Shown piece by piece: positions 53,760 through 61,753 of a stretch of DNA of 64,000 bases. The position numbers were made by a program, and so were the translations under genes. The stretch comes from Micromonospora halotolerans (GTDB taxonomy: Bacteria > Actinomycetota > Actinomycetes > Mycobacteriales > Micromonosporaceae), in NCBI RefSeq assembly GCF_032108445.1, contig NZ_CP134876.1:6138001-6202000 (forward strand), written 5' to 3'. Below the pieces are notes generated by a model. That model was not told the origin of the DNA. It was given only the letters and a program-made list of their open reading frames with translations, and searched no databases. Every line of letters starts with the position of its first letter. The stretch's first letter is position 1.

Positions 53760-54810
53760 TACTCGTCGGACCGGTCGAGGCCACCGCGCTCGGCCACCTG
53801 GACCGCCTACCGCAGCCACCTGCGGCTGCACATCCTGCCCGTCCTCGGCCCACTACCCCTGGTCGACATCCGCCGCCAGCACATCAAGGCCCTCGCCGTT
53901 GCCCGCGGCAAACGCCTGGCACCCCGATCCGTCACCGACGTGATCATGGTCGTATCGATGATCCTCCAAGAGGCGGTCGAAGACCGCCGGATCCCCTTCA
54001 AGCCCTGCCGAGGAATCCGCATCCCCAAAGGCATCCGCGCCGAACGACCCCACGCCACCGCCGACCAAGTCGCCGCCATCGTCACCCGCCAGCCCGCCCC
54101 ACCGACGGCCTGATGATCCTCACCGCCGCCTACACCGGCATGCGATGAGGCGAACTCGCCGGCCTGCACCGAGACAACCTCGGCCTCACCGCCGGCAGCA
54201 TCTATGTCCACCCTGACACCGGCGCACTCCACGAAGTCGAAGGCAAGCTCTACCTCGGCCCACCCATAACCAACGACTCCGTCCGCCACATCCGCCTACC
54301 CGCTTCCTCACCCACCTCCTCGCCACCCACCTCGCCGAACACTCCCATGACACCGTCTTCCCCGGCGCCCGCGGCTACCACCAACGCCGCTCCAACTTCA
54401 ACCGCCGCCCCTGGACCCCCGCCGCAGGCAACGCGAAACAAGGAATCCCGCCGATCCTGCCCGGCATGCACTTCCACGACCTGCGCCACACCCACAAGAC
54501 CTGGCCCATCGAAGACGGCATCCCCGAAATCGCCCAAGCCCGCCGCCTCAGACACCGCCTCGCCGGCGTAAGAGGCATCTACAGCCACGTCACCGAACCC
54601 ATGATCACCAACCTGGTCGATGCGCTACAGCGACGATGGGCAACCACTGACACCACACACCCCGACACAGTCGTCCGCCAACTGCGCCCAGTCGCCAGAC
54701 AAGTCAGACCACGGACTGCGGTCGCACACACGCTCACCGGCGCTGACCGTGCTGGCCGCGGCCGCTCCTCCGTCGCACGCCACGGCACCCGGCGAGTGAC
54801 AAACGCGTAG
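53760..54810 (+). pseudogene. Tyrosine recombinase (integrase) with several lesions
   Basis: Pieces in three frames: SHLRLHILPVLGPLPLVDIR and RQHIKALAVARGKRLAPRSV (core-binding domain), LMILTAAYTGMR interrupted by TGA before GELAGLHRDNLGLTAGSIYV, then FHDLRHTHKTWPIEDGIPEI, which holds the catalytic R-x-x-H, and GVRGIYSHVTEPM with the end of the fold (Tyr in IYSH). At least two frameshifts and one stop disable it. It lies inside the segment bounded by the 286-bp repeats. Confidence 0.85.
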
Positions 54811-54877
54811 TTCGATCGCTGTCGCCGGTGGCGGTGGGTCACCAGGGCTTCAGCGCGTGGCTGATCATTGAGTGGTG

Positions 54878-55870
54878 ATGAGCCCCGCCGCGCTGCCCCT
54901 CGACTCCGGCGCCTTCTCGTTGGCCGTTCCGCCACTGTTCGCCGCACTGGCGCCGGCGCGGAACATCCTCATCGCCGGAGCCGGCGGAGGGCTCGACGTG
55001 TACGCCGGCCTGCCCCTAGCGTTCGCCCTGCAGCGCAGCGGCGCGCAGGTGCACCTGGCCAGCCTGTCCTTCTCCGAGCTCGAATTGATCGACCGGGACG
55101 CATGGCTGTCAGAGCACGTCGCGGTGGTACAGCCGGACACCGGCAGCCCGGACTGGTACTTCCCCGAACGGACGCTCGCCCGGTGGCTGGCCGCTCAGAA
55201 ACTGCCCTCGACCGTCTACGCCTTCCCGCCGCTCGGCGTCCAGACCTTACGGGCGGCGTACCGGCGCCTGGTCGAGCACCTCGACATCGACGCGGTGGTG
55301 CTCGTCGACGGCGGCACCGATGTCCTGTTACGCGGCGACGAAAGCGACCTCGGCACCCCGGTCGAGGACATCACCAGCCTGGCCGCCGTGGCCACGCTGG
55401 ACGTGCCGGTCAAGCTGGTGACCAGCCTCGGCTTCGGTATCGACGCCTACGACGGCGTCAACCACGTTCAAGTGCTGGAGAACCTGGCCGCGCTCGACCG
55501 CGACGGTGGCTACCTCGGGGCCCTCTCCATCCCCGGTACCAGCCGGGAGGCGGCGCTCTACCGCGATGCTGTCGCGGCCGCCCAGGCCGCCACTCCCGAC
55601 CGGCCGAGCATCGTCCAAGGACAGATCGCCGCCGCCACCACCGGCGCGTTCGGCGACGTCCGGTTCACCCGGCGCAACAGCGGCGGCGACCTGTTCGTCA
55701 ACCCGCTGATGGCGATCTACTTCACCGTCGACCTCGACAAACTAGCCGCCCGATGCCTCTACCTCGACCGCATCGAGAACACCATCGGCCGGCGACAGGT
55801 CATCACCCGCATCCAAGCCTTCCGCGACGAACTCATCAACGCCCGCATCCCCCGCGCCTTTCCCCACTGA
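54878..55870 (+). CDS. DUF1152 domain protein
   Basis: A 330-aa protein; ATG 54878 is used, with two GTG codons just before it. The N-terminal NILIAGAGGGLDVYAGLPLA is a nucleotide-binding-like glycine motif, followed by ALQRSGAQVHLASLSFSELE and VVLVDGGTDVLLRGDESDLG. FVNPLMAIYFTVDLDKLAAR ends the domain. DUF1152 has a Rossmann-like core with no established function. Stand-alone gene, well-preserved, directly after the broken integrase, so perhaps its cargo. Confidence 0.85.
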   Translation: MSPAALPLDSGAFSLAVPPLFAALAPARNILIAGAGGGLDVYAGLPLAFALQRSGAQVHLASLSFSELELIDRDAWLSEHVAVVQPDTGSPDWYFPERTLARWLAAQKLPSTVYAFPPLGVQTLRAAYRRLVEHLDIDAVVLVDGGTDVLLRGDESDLGTPVEDITSLAAVATLDVPVKLVTSLGFGIDAYDGVNHVQVLENLAALDRDGGYLGALSIPGTSREAALYRDAVAAAQAATPDRPSIVQGQIAAATTGAFGDVRFTRRNSGGDLFVNPLMAIYFTVDLDKLAARCLYLDRIENTIGRRQVITRIQAFRDELINARIPRAFPH

Positions 55871-55991
55871 AGGCCCGGACGGCGGCAGAAGAGTGCGGCT
55901 TACTAGGGCTCGTCCTCCACGATCAGTACCTGCATACCGGCTGTCTATGGTCAGGAAAGTGTCGTTGACATTCGCCTACTGGACGCGCCGC

Positions 55992-56696
55992 TCAGCCTGC
56001 CGTTGCCGACGCGGGGCGTGGCCGGTCCGACGGTAGCTCCGCCGCGGTGCGCCACCAGTGGCGCGACGCGAGCCCGGCCAGCACGGCGCCGGCGGTGTTG
56101 ACCAGCACGTCGTCAACGGAGGACACCCGGTCCAGCCGCAGGACGTACTGTGCGGTTTCAACCAGGGCCGAGCAGCCTGCGCCGAGCGCCAGGATCCGCG
56201 GCACGGACGCCAGCACCGCGAACCTCATCGGGGCGAAAAACCCTAGCGCCGCGAAGATCAGCAGGTTGCCGCCGATCCCGACGGGCCCCATCGTGAGCAG
56301 GTCCCGCAGCGGGATCAGGCTCACCCGGCCTGGGACGATGCCGGCCCCCGGTCCCGGCATCATGGTGATCCACACGAGCGGTACCGTCCCGTAGACCAGG
56401 CCCACCTCGGCCAGCGACATCCGCCACGCCGATGTGCCATCGGTGGCACGCCGAAAGCGCGCCAGAGCCCACGCCACCAGAGCAGCCAACGGCAGCCCCA
56501 CCAGCATCATGAGCAGCACACCGTTGTCCGTGTCGTAGCAGCCGTGCCACCGCCCGGCCATGCACCTCGGAGCGGACATCAGAAGCGGTCGCCGCACGGC
56601 GAACGCGACGCTCGCCACGCCGATGACCGCCAGGCTCAGGAGCACGGTCCTGCGCGTGCGGCGGGCCGGTGCTGACAGGGATGCGCTGTGGTTCAT
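55992..56696 (-). CDS. VanZ-like membrane protein
   Basis: A 234-aa protein from ATG 56696. Five helices. The VanZ core is seen in VSLIPLRDLL, GNLLIFAALGFFAPMRFAVL, LGAGCSALVETAQYVLRLDR and SSVDDVLVNTAGAVLAGLAS. VanZ proteins lower teicoplanin susceptibility in enterococci, but most homologs have unknown roles. No other van gene is present. Confidence 0.88.
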   Translation of the reverse strand: MNHSASLSAPARRTRRTVLLSLAVIGVASVAFAVRRPLLMSAPRCMAGRWHGCYDTDNGVLLMMLVGLPLAALVAWALARFRRATDGTSAWRMSLAEVGLVYGTVPLVWITMMPGPGAGIVPGRVSLIPLRDLLTMGPVGIGGNLLIFAALGFFAPMRFAVLASVPRILALGAGCSALVETAQYVLRLDRVSSVDDVLVNTAGAVLAGLASRHWWRTAAELPSDRPRPASATAG

Positions 56697-56845
56697 GGGC
56701 CCATCTAATCGGTAGGGCTGTTTGGGTGGCGTAAGGACTCTCGATACGCCCGAAACACACGCCCGCGACCAACCCGCCCGGTGTGGCGGCGCACTCAGTT
56801 CTGCATGTCAGAGCGCGGCCGCGGAACGCTCGGCCGCGCTGGGGA

Positions 56846-57181
56846 TTAGCTGCTTCGCGGTGCGTACGCGATGACGGCGACGCCGACGAGGCAGATGGCT
56901 GCGCCGATGAGGTCGTAGCGGTCGGGGCGGAACTTGTCGACGAGCATGCCCCAGGCGAGGGAGCCGGCGACGAAGATTCCGCCGTAGGCGGCCAGGATGC
57001 GGCCGAGGTTCGGGTCGGGTTGGAAGGCGGCGACGAAGCCGTAGAGTCCGAGCGCGACGACTCCGGCCGCGATCCAGATCAGTCCTCGGCTTTCCCGCCA
57101 ACCCTGCCAGACCAGCCAGGCGCCGCCGATCTCCGCGAGCGCGGCAAGCAGGAACAGCAGGATCGAGCGGGCAACGGTCAT
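56846..57181 (-). CDS. YnfA/UPF0060 family membrane protein
   Basis: A 111-aa protein with four short helices: [80 protein letters not shown]. These are the YnfA family hallmarks (AEIGGAxLxW and [17 protein letters not shown]). The family belongs to the small multidrug-resistance fold. The gene is the last of the metal-response operon, 19 bp after the MerT-like gene. Confidence 0.93.
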   Translation of the reverse strand: MTVARSILLFLLAALAEIGGAWLVWQGWRESRGLIWIAAGVVALGLYGFVAAFQPDPNLGRILAAYGGIFVAGSLAWGMLVDKFRPDRYDLIGAAICLVGVAVIAYAPRSS

Positions 57182-57200
57182 GCGTCGGACCGTAGCGGCA

Positions 57201-57485
57201 TCACCTCGCGGTCGTGCTGGTCCGGTGACCGCAAGAGCAGTCGCCGCCGGTGCAGCCGCTGTTGGGCCGGCGTTTGGTGGCCCACCACCAGGACAGAGCG
57301 GCGAGCACGGCCAGCGCGATGGCGGCGCCGGGCAGGAAGCGGTTGACCGCGACCCAGCCGGCGCCGCCGAGGATCCCGGCGGCCAGCAGCGCCGGTAGCA
57401 CGCAGCAGGCAGCGCAGGCGGCTCCAACGAGTCCCGTCATTCCGGAGGGCAGTAGGCGGCGCAGCCGGTTAGCAGGTGTCGGCAC
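57201..57485 (-). CDS. MerT-like small membrane transport protein
   Basis: A 94-aa protein. GTG 57485 overlaps the MerR end by 17 bases; ATG 57440 is an alternative. The first helix carries [17 protein letters not shown] with Cys24, Cys27 and Cys28, the arrangement used by Mer transporters to pass Hg(II). The second helix is [14 protein letters not shown] Cys-rich tail ([12 protein letters not shown]) adds three more ligands. Mercury or another thiophilic metal is the expected cargo. Co-transcribed with the MerR gene. Confidence 0.7.
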   Translation of the reverse strand: MPTPANRLRRLLPSGMTGLVGAACAACCVLPALLAAGILGGAGWVAVNRFLPGAAIALAVLAALSWWWATKRRPNSGCTGGDCSCGHRTSTTAR

Positions 57486-57918
57486 GATCGTTCCTCTCGA
57501 CCAGCTCGGCGAAGGGCAGGGGGCAGCAGGAGCTGCCGGCGCAGGCGACCAGGTCGTCGCAACCGGCTGCGATGGCGGCGCGCAGGGTGTCACGGATGAC
57601 GGTCAGGTCGGCCAACTTCTGCTCCACCTCGATGAGCTTTTCCCTGGCGCGTGCCTGTAGGCCGCTGTCCGGTCGACCGCCGTGGTGATGCTGGCCGGCG
57701 TCGAGCAGGTCGGCAACCTCGTTGAGGGTGAAGCCGAGGCGTTGCGCGGTCTTGATGACCCGCAGCAGGGTGACCGACTCGGCCGGGTAGAGCCGGTGCC
57801 CACCGGGCGACCGCTGCGGCGAGGCGAGCAGGCCTCGGCGCTCGTAGTAGCGCAGCGTCTGCTGGTTGACCCCGGCCGCGTCGGCCAGCTGGCCGCTACG
57901 CAGTCCCGAACCGCTCAT
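57469..57918 (-). CDS. MerR-family metal-responsive regulator
   Basis: A 149-aa protein from ATG 57918. HTH: RSGQLADAAGVNQQTLRYYE, then RRGLLASPQRSPGGHRLYP, and a long dimer helix. C-terminal ligand loop GCDDLVACAGSSCCPLPF supplies cysteines like those that bind Hg(II) in MerR. Its ATG overlaps the stop of the upstream gene (ATGA). It should bind the GTACCTAGGTAC dyad in the promoter at 58279-58309 and activate this operon on metal binding. Confidence 0.9.
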   Translation of the reverse strand: MSGSGLRSGQLADAAGVNQQTLRYYERRGLLASPQRSPGGHRLYPAESVTLLRVIKTAQRLGFTLNEVADLLDAGQHHHGGRPDSGLQARAREKLIEVEQKLADLTVIRDTLRAAIAAGCDDLVACAGSSCCPLPFAELVERNDRADTC

Positions 57919-58271
57919 CCCTGATCCCGAACAGACACCGCGCGCTGGGCGAGGGCGTCGAGCACGTCGACGTGTGCCGCCGGTACCCGGACGTCCAACG
58001 CCAACGAGTCAGGCTCGGACCGCGAGAGGTCAAAAGCGAAGAACGAGCAGCAGGACGACTCCCGCGCCGTCAGATCCCGGGCCGTCTCCTCGACCTGCGC
58101 CGCGCCGTCGAGCTGCAACCGCAGATGCTGTGCCGACAGCCGGTCGACGCCCCGCACGGCGTCCGCGAAGAACTGATCAAACTCGGCGAGCCGCAGCGGC
58201 CGCTCAGCCGTCGGCAGGGTGCAGGCATCCGGTACCCAGGCGTCGTCCGTCGTGACGTGGTGGTCGCTCAT
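57915..58271 (-). CDS. Cys-pair protein found with MerR regulators
   Basis: A 118-aa soluble protein, first gene of the metal-response operon. TDDAWVPDACTLPTAERPLR and DLTARESSCCSFFAFDL are the conserved parts; Cys17, Cys74 and Cys75 could bind metal. Similar proteins precede MerR genes in other actinobacteria, without a known function. Transcription should start at about 58272, one base before the ATG, so the mRNA would be leaderless and no Shine-Dalgarno is present. Confidence 0.75.
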   Translation of the reverse strand: MSDHHVTTDDAWVPDACTLPTAERPLRLAEFDQFFADAVRGVDRLSAQHLRLQLDGAAQVEETARDLTARESSCCSFFAFDLSRSEPDSLALDVRVPAAHVDVLDALAQRAVSVRDQG

Positions 58272-58278
58272 ACCTCGA

Positions 58279-58309
58279 CGGTAAGCCTGTACCTAGGTAC
58301 CAGATGCAA
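58279..58309 (-). promoter_or_regulatory. MerR-type promoter of the metal operon
   Basis: Minus strand: -35 TTGCAT (58309-58304), 19-base spacer CTGGTACCTAGGTACAGGC, -10 TTACCG (58284-58279). The palindrome GTACCTAGGTAC is at 58289-58300. The spacing is that of MerR-activated promoters, where the protein untwists an over-long spacer. It lies in the right 286-bp repeat. Confidence 0.8.
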
Positions 58310-58567
58310 GCCCGAGGGTGGACCTCCTGGCGGACTGGTTGAGCAGCGCCATACGACGCTGGCCGGGATCGCCGCTCCCGGCGCGGCTCCATCGTTCATC
58401 GATCGGAGCGGAGGAGCCTGACGAGTAGCCACGGAAAGTAGCCAACGCGGCGGATTCGGCTGGATGATGCCGGACGTCAGCGGACCCACCGACCAACGCA
58501 GGACCAAGCTGACCAAGGGCCGCCCGCTCCTGGCAGTGTGGGGCACACAGGGGGCACAAGACACTGT
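58282..58567 (-). repeat. 286-bp inverted repeat, right copy
   Basis: Reverse complement of 51795-52080 with four differences. One strand has a coding-like frame (VDLLADWLSSAIRRWPGSPL) that ends within the repeat, and its outer end reads VWGTQGAQDT, reminiscent of actinobacterial integrase tails. It may derive from the end of an integrative element. Confidence 0.95.
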
Positions 58568-58930
58568 TATGGCACAGTGCACCACGACGCACCGGATGGG
58601 TTCGGCCAGACCTCATGGTTCTGGTCGCCCGGCTCATTCTGGCTGAACTCGCCGGTGTCAATGTGGTGCCGCCGGGGCGACCACGGTCGCCTGACCCTCG
58701 GTGAGGCCTTATGCCCGTCACCACACGGCGCCTATTCGGGGTGGTCCGCCTGTAACTGCCCGAGGTCATCGCCGACCGTGGCCTGAACTGCGTCACCCTG
58801 CTCGTGCAGCCGGAGCCACCGAGCGAGGCCATGAGTTGCCGGGCCGGGTAGGAGATCCCCATCCCGTATGTCGCGCGGCCCTGCGCGGTGACGCCGGGGC
58901 TTGTCCTTTGGTCGTGGCAGACTTCGGTCC
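58568..58930. other. Gap upstream of the GGCT-HEPN gene
   Basis: A short decayed frame (LPEVIADRGLNCVTLLVQPE) on the plus strand matches nothing I know. No promoter is evident. Confidence 0.35.
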
Positions 58931-59860
58931 ATGTTCGACGCCCCCCGAGCAATCTTCGTCTATGGCAGCCTGTGCCGAAGTGAATTGGCTCATCGGCAGG
59001 TGGAGCCCTGTATATCGGGGGTCGAGCGTGCGGAGCTCGCAGGCTACGGCCTCTACGTGCGCGACGGGCTTCCATTCATCACCGAGGTCCCAGGTGGTTC
59101 CGTCCGAGGTGATCTCCTGATGCCAACGGCCGAGCGTGCCGACGCCCTCCGACGCCGGGTTCAGGAGTATGAGGGTAACGATCTGTACATCGAACGAAGG
59201 GTAAGAGCGAAGGCCGAGACCGGGGGTGAGGTCGACGCCTGGGTTTACATCGGGCGCAGTCCGAGACGCGGCAACCCGCAGCTGCAGGAGCAGCGCTGGT
59301 CATCTGCTGATGACCCCTTGTTCAATGGTGGGCTGGACGGCATCTTCGGTTTCGCCAAACGCCATTTCGAGACCGTCAGGCCCATGCCCGCCGACATGGA
59401 AGGATTTTGGGAAGCCTTTCTCCCGATCCAGGGTCTGTACCTCACACTGTGCACGGTGCTCGAGCGGTACACCGCCCTCGTGTTCGGCCCGAGGCTTGAA
59501 CCAGGCAAACGGTTGAGCCGACTCCAAGCCGAATCGGCCACCATGGCGGCTGTGGCAGAGGTGAACCCGCCGTCGATCGAGGTCCGCGACAGCCGAGACC
59601 CTCGCGAGCGAGAATGCGCTCCCGGCAGGAGTTCGTTCGACGCCTGGTACCAGGTCCGCAGCAATCTCTCGCACCGCGGCAAGGCCGCGTTCACTGACTT
59701 TGTGCTCGTGGAACGAAGCATCGTCGGCCTCCATGACACCTTGCGCCATCTACTGGCCAGCCAGCTGCCCCTAACTCACACAGCCCGGCGGAGCTTCGCT
59801 GGCGACGACCGAATGCTTCGCCCGATCTACTGGCAAAGCCGCGGACCGGAACGTGTCTGA
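58931..59860 (+). CDS. Gamma-glutamylcyclotransferase-like domain fused to HEPN-like domain
   Basis: A 309-aa protein from ATG 58931. Residues 7-110 form a GGCT-like fold: IFVYGSLCRSE with the YGSL loop (11-14), GLPFITEVPGGSVRGDLL, and QEYEG (79-82) where the catalytic Glu of GGCT enzymes lies. Residues 155-290 are all-helical and end with SSFDAWYQVRSNLSHRGKAA, which has the R-x4-H motif (Arg243-His248) of HEPN ribonucleases or binding domains. Both motifs are seen directly; their combined function is inferred only. HEPN domains are common in toxins and defence proteins. It is transcribed alone, convergent with the TerB-like pair. Confidence 0.7.
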   Translation: MFDAPRAIFVYGSLCRSELAHRQVEPCISGVERAELAGYGLYVRDGLPFITEVPGGSVRGDLLMPTAERADALRRRVQEYEGNDLYIERRVRAKAETGGEVDAWVYIGRSPRRGNPQLQEQRWSSADDPLFNGGLDGIFGFAKRHFETVRPMPADMEGFWEAFLPIQGLYLTLCTVLERYTALVFGPRLEPGKRLSRLQAESATMAAVAEVNPPSIEVRDSRDPRERECAPGRSSFDAWYQVRSNLSHRGKAAFTDFVLVERSIVGLHDTLRHLLASQLPLTHTARRSFAGDDRMLRPIYWQSRGPERV

Positions 59861-60310
59861 GGTCGTGAGTACGCCATCGCTTGCAGGTCCGTGTGGGCGA
59901 GTCGAGCCTGCCGGTTAGTCCTGAACGCTATCGACCTTGCGGTACTGGGCCATGCACGGACAGACGCCTCGATCGCCGGGCACGCTGACAGTGCGCAATA
60001 CCAAGCCGGACTCCGCGCAGGGCCGTCCCGGGTTCAGTGCATCCGGTAGCTCCCAACCTGCTCCTCATCTCGGGCGGGAGGCCGCCGGCGGCTAATCGGC
60101 TGGCACGCTCGCTTTGTCGCGCAGCCCGCGCCCCTGCTTGGCGGGGATTCGAAGTGCCGGGCCCGCTGCTGCAACCGATCCGCTGCCTCGGGTCGCCGCA
60201 TCCTCAAGCTCGGTCCGCTCCCCCGGCATCCGGCGCCGCCGCTGCCGAGCGAGCCGCGGCTGGCTCAGGAGTACGGGCTGAGCCGGACGAGCGAGGCCGA
60301 TGTAAGACAG
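59861..60310. other. Intergenic between convergent genes
   Basis: No gene seen. No strong terminator found either. Confidence 0.4.
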
Positions 60311-61753
60311 TCAGATTGACAGTCTGCCCAGGCTCGTGGCTTGGCTCGCTGATGACGATTGCCCCTCGGATTCGGTGAGGAGCAATTCCCATTCCTTCTC
60401 CAGGGCTTGATTGATTCGATGGTCGCGGGCGATGGCTTCTTTGAACCAGGCGATGGTGGCGGGCGCCATGGCGAGAATCTGGTTGTAGTTGAGGGCGGCC
60501 GGGTTCATGCCAAACAGCAGCCCGGTCTTGAGAAGTGTGCCTGAGGTGGCGATGGTGTGCCCGAGTAGCAGCATGGAGGTGAGTTTGGCGTGCTCCAGCT
60601 TCCGTTGCGCTGCGGTACCGCCGGTGGCGTAGCTCTTGAGAAGCCAGTACCCGCGGATGATTGCGGACACGACGCCAGGAGTGATGCCCATTGTGAAGAA
60701 GTGGCGCAGGTCGTAGCCGTTCGTATACATGTAGCGGGCGACGTCGGTCCAGGGCACCTTGACACCGGAGGGGCCTAGTGCGAACGGGGAAGTGATCTGT
60801 CCGAGTTGAAGCAGGCTGAAGAATGGGGGCTGCAGGCCGGCAGGTGTGTAGACGTCCGAGAGCAGATGGCGCACCTGGGTGATGAGGGCGGTGATCAGGT
60901 CGATCGGAGTGGCGCCGGTTGGGACCTGGATCAGTTGCCCTGCCTTGTCGATGTAGGTGCCGGTGCCGTGCATGAGATCTGCCACGCCGTAGAGGAATCC
61001 CAGGGCCGGATCGTGGCCGAGGCTCTGGAGCCGATGGGTAGCTGGCCGCATGCCGCTGACCAGGCCTCCGGTGGCCATCGTGGTGGGGGCGTCATAGGGC
61101 ACTTTGGCCAGTTTTTCGAAGCCCTTGAAGAATCGGGCGTGGACGTCTCGAGCCCGATCCTTGTCCTTGAGCCATTTGGTGAGGGGCGATCCCATCCGCG
61201 TCTTGCCTAGGAAGGTGGAGTCCTGGGGGATGCGGACGAGGATGACGTCGAGGAGAGTCGCGAGGGCTCCGGCAACCAGGACGACCGTCCAGTCGGTCTT
61301 GTCCCAGCTGATGTCGCCATGTTCCTCGGTGTAGCTGCGCAGGCTGCGAGCTATCTGGCCGGAGGGAAGAACCTGCTGGAGCGGGTCCCGGGTCAGATCG
61401 ATACCCAACAGATCCAACCGGGCTTCGGCAAGCCTGACGAGCTGATCGAAGTCGCTATCGGTCGGGACGATGGGCACGGCGTAACGGGGGTAGCTCGGTG
61501 TCTCGACACTCACAGTGGCCACTGCGCTCGACTGGGACTCTTGAGCTAGTACGAGGACGCCCATTGCCTGGAGACGGGCGCGCACCGCATCGAACTCGGA
61601 CTCGACCGAGTCCAGGGTGTCGCTGACGCGAAGTTCGCGTTCGAGGACATCCTTGAGGTCGAATTCCACCTGGTCGAACAAGCCCCGCAGTTCGGTCAGC
61701 GTGACGGCCTGGTAAGCCACGACCGCGGCAGCCGAAAGCTGGTCACCCGACAC
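60311..61753 (-). CDS. Polytopic membrane protein, partner of TerB-like protein
   Basis: A 480-aa protein from GTG 61753 (GGGAG upstream). Residues 1-75 predict a coiled coil (LRGLFDQVEFDLKDVLEREL, VESEFDAVRARLQAMG). A membrane part follows: DWTVVLVAGALATLLDVILV, HDPALGFLYGVADLMHGTGT, and several helices around FFTMGITPGVVSAIIRGYWL and LTSMLLLGHTIATSGTLLKT. The LGHDPALGFLYGVADLMHGT stretch has His/Asp residues that may bind metal. The start lies within the TerB-like gene's end (11-base overlap), so the two are co-translated. I do not recognise a named family. Confidence 0.65.
   Translation of the reverse strand: MSGDQLSAAAVVAYQAVTLTELRGLFDQVEFDLKDVLERELRVSDTLDSVESEFDAVRARLQAMGVLVLAQESQSSAVATVSVETPSYPRYAVPIVPTDSDFDQLVRLAEARLDLLGIDLTRDPLQQVLPSGQIARSLRSYTEEHGDISWDKTDWTVVLVAGALATLLDVILVRIPQDSTFLGKTRMGSPLTKWLKDKDRARDVHARFFKGFEKLAKVPYDAPTTMATGGLVSGMRPATHRLQSLGHDPALGFLYGVADLMHGTGTYIDKAGQLIQVPTGATPIDLITALITQVRHLLSDVYTPAGLQPPFFSLLQLGQITSPFALGPSGVKVPWTDVARYMYTNGYDLRHFFTMGITPGVVSAIIRGYWLLKSYATGGTAAQRKLEHAKLTSMLLLGHTIATSGTLLKTGLLFGMNPAALNYNQILAMAPATIAWFKEAIARDHRINQALEKEWELLLTESEGQSSSASQATSLGRLSI

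Noticed and set aside
58615..58700. Short frame starting MVLVARLILAELAGVN
   Set aside because: Fewer than 30 codons, no ribosome binding site and no family; likely chance or decay.
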